Source: Anas platyrhynchos (Eukaryota > Chordata > Aves > Anseriformes > Anatidae). Taken from it: 64,000 bases of DNA. The position numbers and the translations under genes are program-made. Below, piece by piece: positions 24,701 through 33,945 of this stretch (position 1 is its first letter; the number at the start of each line of letters is the position of its first letter). Location of the stretch: contig NC_092591.1 in NCBI RefSeq assembly GCF_047663525.1, positions 33,017,001 to 33,081,000 on the forward strand, in the 5' to 3' direction. The notes under the pieces are model-generated. The model was not told the origin of the DNA, searched no databases, and worked only from the letters and a program-made list of their open reading frames with translations.

Positions 24701-27700
24701 GAGAGAGCTTTGCCAGCCCTATCACCAGCTTTTAAGTCCTTCATAAAGCATCTATGTGGCAGGGAGAAAGAATGAATTTTAATGAACTATTTGAACTGTT
24801 TCTGATGTAGTATGCAATGGGAACTGTCAGGCCCCCTCCTTCAGATGCAAGGATGGCTGCTGCATTGATGCCTATCTGGAGTGTGACGAAACTCCAGACT
24901 GTGCTGATGGATCAGACGAGGTGTATTGTGAACAATGTAAGTTCTTCAAATTCTGGGTTAGAACACTTAGTATATGCACAGGAATGAGCACAATATAAGT
25001 TGCATCTGTTGACTCAATGCTTTCTGTTGCCCTGTATTCTTACTGCTGACGCTGCATGAACTCTTTTTGCAGTATTGCCATATTTGCAGGTTCTGCTAAT
25101 CTCCCTTGTTGCTGCTGACTGCTACAGCTGCTTTTCCTGCTGGGATGTTCCTTGCACTCTCTTCGCTGTGCCTGCCTGTAAGACTTGAGAGCCTGTCCTC
25201 TCCTCCTCGTCCAGTATTTTATCTCTGAATGACCTCACCTGCTCTCCTCATCTTTGGAGATGGGAAAATAAGCCGTTAGTTCTCCCAGTTTGTCCAGCAT
25301 CTCAGTCCCCTCAACATCCTCACATTATGCTAATATAAATGCACAGTGGCAAGCTGCTGAAATTTCTAATCCCTCCTTCCTTCCTCCATCTTCTCACAGT
25401 ATTCCCATAATCTCTTCCCTATCTGTGTGCATTTTGTTACCTTTCTAGGCTGCAAGCATATGATTTGTTTCTCTTAACCTCTCATTTCCTGCACTAATAC
25501 TCTTTCATACTTCTTAAAAATCTGGAGTGAGAACAATTTCCCCATTTTTCGTGATGGAAAAATGTAAGAAAGCAGCCTTTGCTTTTCTTAGTTTCTCCTC
25601 TGTATTTGTGGAACTGACGTTGGGAATAGTTTCTAGTTGTTACACTTTATTTTCCCGTGTTCCTTTCATACCACTGAGATATCTAAGAGCCTCAGGTTAC
25701 ATCTTTTTCCTTGGCTTGTAATAGTAAACAAATATTCAGGAAAGTCCTGTCTGCCCATGTCTAAGTGGATGGAAGCTTTTCTTTATTTTTTGTATTCAAC
25801 TGGTGAGAGAAGTTTTAACATGAAATGTTTCTTTTGCAGATGCTCGTGAGTTCAATAGACTGCAGAAAATCAACATTACACGAAAGCAGGGTATGTACAG
25901 AGCACCTTGGCGGAGATCTGCCAGCTTTTGCCCTTCTCTTCAGTTTTGTAGTGGCAGCTCACCTTGGCAATGCCAATTTGAGCATCTGCCAACTGGGCAG
26001 TGAGCACCTGAGAGCCACAGGTCTCACCGTGGATGCCCTCTGCCACAGTGCTTGTGCTCTTCTGCCATGAGCAGATGTTCCTGCTCTGGGAATGTGCTGC
26101 TTGGGCTAGAGCATCTCTCCCTTGCTTTGCCAGATCACTGTGTGGACTTGCCCAACACTGGGCTGTGCTCAGAGAGCATCCCCCGCTGGTACTATAACCC
26201 ATTCTCCGAGAAATGCGACCGCTTCACCTATGGGGGCTGTGGTGGCAACAAGAACAACTTTGAAGAAGAGGGAGAGTGCATGAAATCGTGTTCAGGCATC
26301 ACAAGTAAGCAGACATAGTGAGGGCTGGAGTTTTACTGATCAATCTTGGAAAATCCCTCAAGATTAAGTTCTGTGGTGACAAAGAGGCAGTGACTTGGGA
26401 GCCTTCAGAGAAAGCAGTTCTGTTCTCAACCCCTGGCCATGCCCCAGAGCGTTCTGCAATATACAGTTGCTTGCTGGGAACAGTGCATGTCTACAGCACT
26501 TCTCTGGAGTGCAGTCTGCCACTTCTCAGAGCTGAAAAAACGTTTTGGGTGCTGATATTTAAAAATGTTCAGAGGAGCATGACAAAACCAGCCAGAGATA
26601 CGGTATGGCCTCTAAAAACAACATCATTTTCTAGCTTGGCTCCAGCTCTCCACAAGAGGGATGGGAGAAATGAAGAAAATTCTCAATGACACATATTAGG
26701 AAGGAGTTTTAAACAAACGAGGGAAAACTTTCACATTGTAGTGCCCTGTAGGTGTTGCTGTGGAGACCAACAGCAGACATGGGAGGAATTCTGACAAACT
26801 GCATCTGCTAGGAGGCAATGTTGCTGCTTTTCTGAAGTGACAGCCTCAGGCAGAGTGTGCCTCACAGGGCTGCCCCAAGAGCTCAGTACCGGGGCTGTCA
26901 GGAAGGGTGGTGTATGCATGTAGTCACTTCACTGTACTGGGAATGCACTCCTATGAATCCTGTCTTAGCCCTTATCCCAACCTTTCTTTGTAAAACTTTT
27001 TTCCTGTCTCTGCTCTCAATTCAGAAGCAGATGCCATTGGCCGGAGATGGGAATCATTCGAGCCCCAGGGTGCTATGCTAAGTGAGTAACAGTTCTTCAT
27101 ACAGAGCTTCTTTGTTGCTTTCACTCTGTCCTGAAAAAAACAGCGTCCTGACTTGTGGGACACTAGCAGTGGCCAGAGAGATTCTTCTGTGGACTGTGTG
27201 TCTCTGGGCCAATTTCTCCATCTGTGACTCGGTAGCTCATAGCAAAGGCTCCCGATTTCCTTTTTATCAACATGCATGAATGTTCAACATCAAAAAATGA
27301 CAAGGAAAATTCTTCCTAATGGCCATATTTACAAAAGAACTGCTAGCTTCTGAAAAAAAAAAAAAAAAAAAAAAAGGAAGCCCAAGTGATTATGTGAATA
27401 ATGTGTGGTGCTTGATTGTGGGGACATCTTGTGACCCTGTACTCCCCTCTCTACAATTCTAAAGAACACCAAAGCCATTGAACTACAAGTTCTTAAAGTA
27501 ACAACACATTAAGCTTGGTGTCCTTTTTCACCACGGGGCTGTAAGACTTCTTTCTTTAGTAGAAAACTGGAATTATATCTTTCTGTTCTTCAACCCTATA
27601 GGGTGATTTAACCCTCACATTCACCCCAGCTCTCAAATGTTTGCCATCATGTCGATCAATAACATAGGAGTTTGGTCAGTTGTAAGGCTGTTGACTGCTG

Positions 27701-28348
27701 TGCTCACAGCACTGCTGCAAGCTATTTCCCCACAGACCCAGCCCATCCACCACAGCTAGCTCCCATGGCATTTTTCCATGGGGTGCTTCTCTGCAACCAC
27801 CCCGCTGATGTATGAAGAAAGGTCAGCATTAGAGAAGTGTTTAGTGTTTATACATGGCCAAGTCTGCCAAAGACACCGAATAGCCTTTAGAGGGCGTGGT
27901 GCATCTGAGAAACACAGGAGCCCTGCCTTGAGAGAGATGATGGCAGTACCTTGTCCGTACCCTTATGCCATGTGGTTCTCTTCTTTGCTCTTCACCCAGT
28001 TTTGCAGTGACCACTCGGTTGCCAGCCCACCCCTCCTCCTTATGCCATCATAGCTTCTCCAGCAGCTTTTGTGCATGCTCCTTCCTGACCCCCCATGCTG
28101 TGCCAGAGCTCGTGGAGCAACCCTCCTAACACATTCGTGTATCCCCTGCAGGTGCCTTTGAGGTGGTGATTGCTGTCCTCCTCGGCGTCTGCATCATGGT
28201 GGTCCTGGTGATCATCGGCTACTTCTTCCTGAAGAACAGGAGGAAGAACAGCCGTCGCCGTCAGCCGACCACCGCTACCAACTCCACCCTCTCCACCACA
28301 GAGGACACTGAGCATCTGTTTTACAACGGTGCCACCAAACCAGTCTGA
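12325..28348 (+). CDS. SPINT1: SPINT1 / HAI-1, Kunitz-type serine protease inhibitor 1
   Basis: Type I membrane inhibitor of HGF activator, matriptase and related epithelial proteases. Coding exons: 12325-12763, 20154-20305, 21672-21810, 22817-22987, 23504-23530, 24811-24936, 25840-25890, 26134-26304, 27025-27081, 28152-28348. All have GT-AG introns and the sum is 509 aa plus stop; human isoform 2 has 513. Domain order: signal peptide about 1-26; MANSC domain 38-118 with eight Cys; PKD-like domain 147-243; Kunitz 1, 246-296; LDL-receptor class A, 311-349 with DGSDE; Kunitz 2, 371-421; stalk 422-447; transmembrane about 448-471; basic then STTEDTEHL tail. Both Kunitz domains have the exact BPTI cysteine spacing. 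P1 is Arg256 in Kunitz 1 but Ser381 in Kunitz 2, where human has Lys. NIT glycosylation sequons are at 231 and 363. All introns are phase 1 except the one splitting the PKD-like domain (phase 0). Confidence 0.96.
12764..20153 (+). other. SPINT1 intron between the MANSC and PKD-like exons
   Basis: 7.4 kb, the largest intron of the gene. It contains an A-rich tract (14979-15013), a TTTA tetranucleotide run (about 18159-18179) and two long stop-free frames (plus strand 14060-14905; minus strand 15522-16724) with no recognisable domain. The flanking exons join perfectly in phase 1, so no coding exon is missing. Confidence 0.8.
14979..15013 (+). repeat. A-rich run in SPINT1 intron
   Basis: A20 followed by GG, AAG and a further A run; no recognisable retrocopy upstream. 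Confidence 0.9.
20154..20305 (+). CDS. SPINT1: SPINT1 exon: first half of PKD-like domain
   Basis: 152 nt between TTCCACAG and GTAGGG, entering in phase 1 and leaving in phase 0. It encodes DDRPPIARIGRD...DSTDDRGIVSYEWKQ, with the strand pattern SYEW typical of PKD folds. Confidence 0.92.
20306..21671 (+). other. SPINT1 intron within the PKD-like domain
   Basis: 1.37 kb, phase 0. The second half (about 21000-21360) is A+T-rich. An ACTA/ACAA simple stretch lies at about 20724-20766. No exon or repeat family recognised. Confidence 0.75.
21672..21810 (+). CDS. SPINT1: SPINT1 exon: second half of PKD-like domain
   Basis: 139 nt between ATTCTCAG and GTGAGC. It encodes ...QVEISNLQVGTYVFQLTVTD... 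with the GTYxFxLTVTD signature closing the PKD-like fold, and the NIT sequon at 231. Leaves in phase 1. Confidence 0.92.
21811..22816 (+). other. SPINT1 intron before Kunitz 1
   Basis: 1.0 kb of ordinary intron sequence. I see no exon, no named repeat and no notable motif. Confidence 0.75.
22817..22987 (+). CDS. SPINT1: SPINT1 exon: Kunitz domain 1
   Basis: 171 nt encoding one whole Kunitz/BPTI module, phase 1 at both ends. Cys 246, 255, 271, 279, 292 and 296 have the canonical 8-15-7-12-3 spacing. P1-P1' is Arg256-Gly257 (WCRGSFPRW), as in the human domain that does most of the protease inhibition, and the FGGC and NKNNY motifs are intact. Confidence 0.96.
23504..23530 (+). CDS. SPINT1: SPINT1 27-nt microexon (linker)
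   Basis: Acceptor ATCTCTTCAG and donor GTAAGC bracket 27 nt that read GSVGGRQMP in frame, phase 1 on both sides. It corresponds in length and position to the nine-residue linker after Kunitz 1 in the shorter human isoform. Because its length is a multiple of 3, skipping it would keep the frame. Confidence 0.82.
23674..24600 (-). mobile_element. CR1 LINE fragment, antisense, decayed
   Basis: Reads on the plus strand as the reverse complement of an avian CR1 3' region. It starts near GGTTGGAAATTACCTCTGG and GGTCCAACCCACTACTCAAAG, continues through a CCACTCATCC stretch and a GGGGAGCTCAGACCTGGGCACAGCACT segment (cut here), and ends with GGCAAAGAAGGCATTGAG near 24505-24522. It is diverged and internally rearranged or deleted. 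It lies inside a SPINT1 intron, ending roughly 200 bp before the LDLRa exon. Identification is from memory of CR1 consensus wording, not alignment. Confidence 0.8.
24811..24936 (+). CDS. SPINT1: SPINT1 exon: LDL-receptor class A module
   Basis: 126 nt between TGATGTAG and GTAAGT, phase 1 at both ends. It encodes Cys 311, 315, 322, 326, 327, 334, 340 and 349 and the calcium-binding acidic motif DGSDE (342-346). The module has extra Cys compared with a six-Cys LDLRa, as in human HAI-1 (CxxxC at the start, GCC in the middle). Confidence 0.94.
24937..25839 (+). other. SPINT1 intron after the LDLRa exon
   Basis: 0.9 kb. Pyrimidine-rich in parts; no exon or named repeat recognised. Confidence 0.7.
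25840..25890 (+). CDS. SPINT1: SPINT1 exon: linker before Kunitz 2
   Basis: 51 nt between TTTTGCAG and GTATGT. It encodes AREFNRLQKINITRKQ with a preceding split Tyr, phase 1 both sides, and holds the NIT sequon at 363. It corresponds to the ELQRI-type linker of mammalian HAI-1. Confidence 0.88.
26134..26304 (+). CDS. SPINT1: SPINT1 exon: Kunitz domain 2
   Basis: 171 nt, one complete Kunitz module, phase 1 both ends. Cys 371, 380, 396, 404, 417 and 421 are all present with canonical spacing. The reactive loop reads GLCSESIPRWYY, so P1 is Ser381 (codon TCA). Human has Lys here, so trypsin-like specificity through this loop is not expected. Confidence 0.95.
26305..27024 (+). other. SPINT1 intron after Kunitz 2
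   Basis: 0.7 kb with no recognisable exon, repeat or motif. Confidence 0.7.
27025..27081 (+). CDS. SPINT1: SPINT1 exon: juxtamembrane stalk
   Basis: 57 nt between TCAATTCAG and GTGAGT encoding ADAIGRRWESFEPQGAML, phase 1 both sides. It is the extracellular stalk before the membrane segment, poorly conserved, with a GRR basic site that could be a shedding region (inference). Confidence 0.83.
   Translation, partial: KQMPLAGDGNHSSPRVLC
27082..28151 (+). other. SPINT1 last intron
   Basis: 1.07 kb with a pure A run at 27353-27375. No exon recognised. Confidence 0.7.
27353..27375 (+). repeat. Poly(A) run in SPINT1 last intron
   Basis: 23 consecutive A; no adjacent SINE/retrocopy body recognised. 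Confidence 0.95.
28152..28348 (+). CDS. SPINT1: SPINT1 last coding exon: transmembrane segment and cytoplasmic tail
   Basis: Acceptor CCCCTGCAG; stop TGA at 28346-28348. It encodes a hydrophobic helix of about 24 residues (VVIAVLLGVCIMVV...), a stop-transfer KNRRK, and a tail with the conserved STTEDTEHLFYN motif. The His-rich stretch of the human tail is replaced by a short basic RRRQ segment. Confidence 0.95.
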
Positions 28349-29911
28349 CCTACAGCCTCTCTCTCTCCAGCCGCGCATTGGGAGATTCCCAAGAACTTCT
28401 GAAGTTTTGTTTTTAGACAGGGGCCTGTGCCTGAAGGGCTTTTTTTTTTTTTCTTAAAGACATTTGTAGCATGAGGCCAAGATCTAGCCATGATTTGGTG
28501 GTAATAGTGGTTGTGATTGTCCTGGCTAAATGGCTGCTCTGGACTGAGGACCTGGGAGCATTCTGATGCTCTCTGATGTCTGTCCCTTTCTAACCTCAAA
28601 CAATCCAGTGAAAACTCTGAATGACAACTTTCTTCCTTCTCAAACCTGGAGCACAAGTCAGCTCTACTTACTGAAGGACCCTGAGATTGCATCTGTGTAG
28701 CGTTCATATTGGTGAATGGTGCAAGCTCACCAGAGCCAGCAATTTTGTGTTTGCAGTGCCGCTTCCTTCCACCCAGCCTCGTAGTTTCTGCCCTTTCCCC
28801 ACTTTGCAAGGTGGCCCTGCCTTCCTGCAGTCCTCCTGGTCATGGTGAGCCTCATGGGGACTGTGTACTTCGGGTAACTGGCTGGACCTGTTCTGAGAGC
28901 TCTGCGACACTGTCCGGTGGTTCCTGTTCTCATGATTTCTCATGACAGAAGGAAACAGAAATACCTGTTTTAATCACTAGGCTTTGCTTTTTAACAGAAA
29001 AGCGCACCTAGATTTTATTTTTTTTTTCTGGCTGGCTGTCACATTACAGCCACCTACATACAGTATGTGTCCACCATTTTCTCTCCCTGAGTTGCCCTAG
29101 TTTCTTTTCCAGTGTTCAGCCTGACCCTGAGCACATTGACATAATACCTATTTATTCTCATTTGAAATGAAAGGGAATGTCCTGACTTTCCTGCTGATGG
29201 TGAGGGGAGGGCAGAAGGACCCAGCTCCCCCCATTGCTGCTGTGGTGCCAGCCAGTGCTGACCATGGCAAACCTTGTGCTCCTAAAGGGGCTGCCCAGAA
29301 ACCTTGTGGGAAAGCACTGCCTGGTGTTTGGGAAGCATCCTTTGAGGGAGGTAGGGAAGGAGAGGTTGTTGAGGAGACATGCAGTGAAGGAACCAGAGGG
29401 TTTCTTGGAGGCACTGAGGCCATCTCCATGGTCCTGGCTGTCCCACTGAGCAGTGCCAGTGGCTGCTGCTCCCTCCAGGAAGCTTGTGCTGCTATTTTGG
29501 TTTTCCTGCCCTCTCCTCTGAGCACACAGCTGCTGACCTGAGTCCCTGGCATCAGGAGCAGGCCAGCTACATCCTCCTTCCTGCTGGCCTGTCCCTCCTG
29601 GTGCAAGATGAGCCCAGCACCGGGAGGTCCAGAGCTCATCCCTGGCCTCGTGGCAGCACGTGACAACCCCACCTCACTGAGGTCCTGCGTGCTTCCCGTA
29701 GGCTGATGTAGCAGGGTGCCCCCCAGCTCTGTACGGCTACGTCTGCAGCATCCAGGTTTGTGCCTCTGGTTGCTGAGGGCTTCAGCTGTGGGCTGAAACT
29801 GCTGTTTCTGTAGTGCCTGCTATGCCCTGTCAGGAATGGGGTCGGCACCAGTCCCTGAGCCCCCTGTGCCTGCTGTTCCTGGAAAACTGCTGTGAAGAGA
29901 GAGGAAATTGG

Positions 29912-29938
29912 GTGTGTGTGTGTGTGTGTGTGTGTGTA
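29912..29938 (+). repeat. TG dinucleotide repeat
   Basis: About 13 TG units in the SPINT1 3' UTR, likely polymorphic. Confidence 0.95.
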
Positions 29939-30268
29939 TGCATCAAAACACAAATCTATGTACAGATTTTAGTTTAAATGCTTGGAGCCTTTCCGGGCTG
30001 AGGGCTGTGATGGCTCAGGGCATGGCTCAGCTCCCATGTGCAGCTCTGGGATAGGCGCTGAGTTGTGCTAATGCCTGGGCTGAAGGGGAAGAAATTTCTG
30101 CCCCCAGACTGGTGACAATCTGACTGCACGCTTCTCCCTGTCACAGCAGGGCTCGTGCTCTCAGCCATCTGCCCCAGTGTCCCTGGGGCAGGTCCGATTC
30201 CTCCATGGCTTTTCACGGTCTGTCTCGTATCATTTCTTCCATCGCTCCGATTTTCCCACAGCCTATGC

Positions 30269-30331
30269 AATAAACTTACCATCTTGATTTACTTTTTGTG
30301 CATTCACTCTGATAATGCAAGTTGCAATAAA
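30269..30331 (+). terminator. SPINT1 tandem polyadenylation signals
   Basis: Two AATAAA hexamers 57 nt apart, both with downstream GU-rich elements; the second has the stronger downstream element. This is the first good signal of this kind I noted after the SPINT1 stop codon. Confidence 0.65.
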
Positions 30332-32522
30332 AGGGAATTGTTTGTCTTATCTGGCTTGGGAGTGGTGTCTGAGAAGCAACGACCTGCAGAGGGGGAAGGT
30401 GCCGTTCCCATGCCTGCTATCTCCCACCCTTTCATCTGCAGGTGTTGCTGCAGCCACAGTGCCGTGGTTTGGGGAGGGCTGGGCGGGGGGCACAGCGTGA
30501 ACAGGTGAATACAGCAGGTAGGGTTAACTGGAGAGAGCAATCCTGCCTGGGGAGTGCTGGGGGTGAGATCATTGCCCACTAAGTCAGGGAGAGATGAGGC
30601 AGGGTGTAACCTGAAACTGGGTTCCAGCTGGTCAGACTGGTTTCCATCTGAAACCAAGAGCAGGCACTGCACTTCAAACAGGACTCGCTCTCCTGCATCT
30701 CCAGGCCAGTGAGATGGAGCTTAGTGCGATGGAAGGTTAGCTAATGGGCCAGGGATGTGCATTAAAACTGGGCTGTCATGCCCCTACATCACCAAATTGG
30801 TGATGCTGGGCGTCCCAGTGCTGCTTCCCACCAGGAAGGTTTTCTGCCCTGTGCTCTGCTCCTGGCTTTGCCCTGTCAACACCATCTCTTTGCTCATGCC
30901 TGACCTACACCAGCTGTCCTGTGCACCCACACTACCCCTGTGTGCTCTCTGAGGGGCTGTCCCAGGAGAAAATCTCGATGGGGTCACCAGTGCGTGGCAG
31001 GGAGCGGGTAACCCGTGGTGTGGATGTTGGAAACGGAGGCTGCTTCTCTGATATGCCCAAAGAGAGAGGGCTACGTGTGTTACACTCGCGTTTACTTAAA
31101 GCTTGTCATCCTGTTCCAAGCTTCTTTGGGATGGAGGGCATGAAGTGTGTCAGGCTGTCAGCACAACCCAGGGAAGCTCGGAGCCTCAGCATGCCCCAGT
31201 GCTGCCCCCTGTGAATGTCTGCACCCCAGCCCTGCAATCCCCAGCTTGCATGGTGCAGGGTCAGACATCCACGGCATCCAGCCTTATTTGTTCATAGCCT
31301 CCACCTTTGCAGAAGGAAGACCACAGAGCCGCTCGTGTCCAGCAAATCTTTTCACCCACCTCACTCCCACTGCCAGGGGGGCTTGCCTGAGGCGGTGGGT
31401 GATTTAATCCCAGTGGGCTCGAGGAGTCCTCGGACGCCTTGTGTGGCTGCCAGGCTGGCGGCAGGAAGCATTAGCTCACAGTTCGATATCAGGTGTCTCC
31501 GGCCTCCCCGTGGCACAATGGCTCTGTAAACAAACACAGCAGCTGCCCCCGGCAGGACAAGGGATGGCTCCACAGTGGCAGGCCAGAATATTGTCTCCTG
31601 CACAAAGGCCACAGTGATGTGATACTTTCTGATAAGTTGCTTCTGCTTTCTGGCTTAATTTATTGCTTAAGGAAGACATTATTTTGGCTTTGAGGTCAAA
31701 CAGTTCATTCAGGTTATCAACAAAGCTCTAAAAGTGGGGGGAAGGAGGAACGGGCTTGTCTTCAAGCCCTGCAGAATGTAAAAAGAAATTTGAATGCACG
31801 CTGCAGTGTGCTTGTTTATGCATCTAACAGGCTCTTCTTGGGACTGTGGGCTGCAGCCCATCTCCACCACATCTTTCTCTGAGAAAGACAACCAGATGCC
31901 CTACTGGCAGAGGTGGCACCAACCTAGTGCTGGAGAGGACCACCTCATCCACCCCTTCCCATGACAACCCAGACCTTCCTCCAGGGTGCTCTGGCCCCAG
32001 TGCAGGAGTTACGGTGGCCGAAGCTGCTGAGGGCCAACGTGGCAGAAGAGCACTTTGAGTGCAGCCAGCAGGGGGACAGTGCTGTATGTTTTCCAGACAG
32101 TTCTGGGATTCCTCAGCTGAGGATGTCTAAAGCCTCAAGAACACTAACATGGGGTGAACAGCAGGAGGCTGCTCAGGTAAAGGATGCAAGGCTCCATTGC
32201 AAGTTAATTGGCAGTGTCCTTTACTCTGAGCCTTATCTTCCCTTCCACATGTGGGTAACTCAGCCTCCTGGGGTTTAAATAAGTAAGTGAACTTCTGGCA
32301 AACATTGAATAAAGGGCTGTGAAAAACTTAACTGGGGGTTTCTTTGCAAGGCAGCGGCATCAGTTGGAGCCTGTATCTACAATACTTGTCCTATGCGAAG
32401 ACATTCTTACAGAATAAGATCAGATACAGATTTGAAATGTCATGGCTATTCCAGTAAGCAAACACTGCTTGCTAAAGGAGTGCCTGTGTGGGAAACAGTC
32501 TATGAAAACTTTCCAGACACTC

Positions 32523-32546
32523 TTTTTTTTTTTTTTTTTTTTTTTT
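32523..32546 (+). repeat. Poly(T) run
   Basis: 24 consecutive T in intergenic sequence. Confidence 0.95.
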
Positions 32547-33893
32547 CCCCTTGAAGAAATGGAGAGAGAAATTAGAAACGCCATGGCCATCTAGCATGGA
32601 ACCATGTTTTTATAATAATTTATAGTCACAGGGAAATACAGTCAGCTACGACAACCTTTATTTAAAAGAAATTATAGCAGATCCAATTTCTTCTGCAACA
32701 CAGCCTGTAGAAATGTATGGAGGAGCTTTTTTGCAAGGAAGCTTGGCTGACCAGTGTCACAGGGAAGTGACTATTTCCTGGGCAAGGTGCCACTTGAGGT
32801 GTGACAGAGTTTCTGTGGCCCTTCAAGAATGATCATCTCTCCGAAATGTCCTCATCTGCAGCCATGTCAGGAGTTTTGAAATTCACAATTGGTTCCTGTA
32901 AGAGCTCTAAGAGCTTTCTGGCAGAGGCCAGACTCAGCGTTTAATTACTGTGTTCTCCAAGTTGCCCAGAGCCAGCCTGCATTAGAAGTTACACAAAACG
33001 ACAGCTAGCAGTTGATGTGAGCTACAGAGACTAGCAACGCTGGTGGAGCCAGCCAGGTGCTGCAGCAAGAAGAGGGGAAGTTTCCACAAATCTCAGCATA
33101 GACAAGGTGTCTGTGGCTTTGTTCTCTGCTTTGACACACCTGGCCCACATGCCACATGCCTCAAGATTGTCAAAAAATACTTGCAGCTGTTCTCAAAGCA
33201 AAGCACTGGCTGTGCTGGCCCAGGGATTCAAGCTGCTGGGACTCTCCCAGCTGTAAACTTCTTTAAATTAAGCCATAGCATCCCTCTCATGTAGGCATGG
33301 GGGGAGCAGTTCCCTCCCCAGCTGCACCCAGGGGCCGAGTGCTGTTGCCTGCCTCCTGCCTGTGCCGCCACTGCAGGCTGCACTGATGTGCTTTTAATGC
33401 ATCTGAGGGTTATTGTTCAGCCAGAGCAGGTTTCTGAAGTGGTTTGCCAGCCCCTTTGAGGAGTCCACAAGAGGGGGCAGCAGTACCTTAATGTCCAGCC
33501 TGGTGTTATCTTGGACATTGTAATGTCGAACCAGCAGAGACATCTTGTGCTGCAGGCATTGGGCACTACTAAAGTGTGAGATGCCATGGCCATCTATGAG
33601 CTTTGAGGTCTTGTTCCCTTCCTCTCCATCTGTTATGGCCCATGTTACCATACTCCACCCAGCCTCCAAGCTTCATAGCCACCTAGGGGGCAGGGGAGAG
33701 CTAGTGCAACCTTCAAAAGAGCAGGAAACTGACTGCAGGTCTCCCAAGCCTCTTGTATGTCCTCCACACACTGTGTCTCCTTCCCTTTGGTTTCATGTGG
33801 CTTATACAGAGCCAGCCTCAGCTCCCAGGCTTATGAGTCCAGCAGCAAAATCTTGCAAATTTTTAAAAAAGTCTGGGGGTGTTTCTCCCACTT

Positions 33894-33912
33894 GTTTTTT
33901 TGTTTTGTTTTG

Positions 33913-33943
<31 letters not shown>
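33894..33943 (+). repeat. TTTTG pentanucleotide microsatellite
   Basis: About eight tandem TTTTG units flanked by T runs; intergenic. Confidence 0.95.

Positions 33944-33945
<2 letters not shown>

Larger units (their letters stand above)
28349..30360 (+). other. SPINT1: SPINT1 3' UTR with candidate poly(A) sites
   Basis: About 2 kb after the stop with no other gene. Two AATAAA hexamers (30269-30274 and 30326-30331) are each followed by GU/U-rich sequence (CTTTTTGTG; then TTGTTTGTCTTATCTGG and GGAGTGGTGTCTG), so cleavage is likely at about 30.29-30.35 kb. A TG dinucleotide repeat lies at 29912-29938. Confidence 0.65.

Noticed and set aside
33464-33482. AGGGGGCAG as a CTCF site
   Set aside because: The upstream half of the consensus mismatches at several positions; not strong enough to list as a site.
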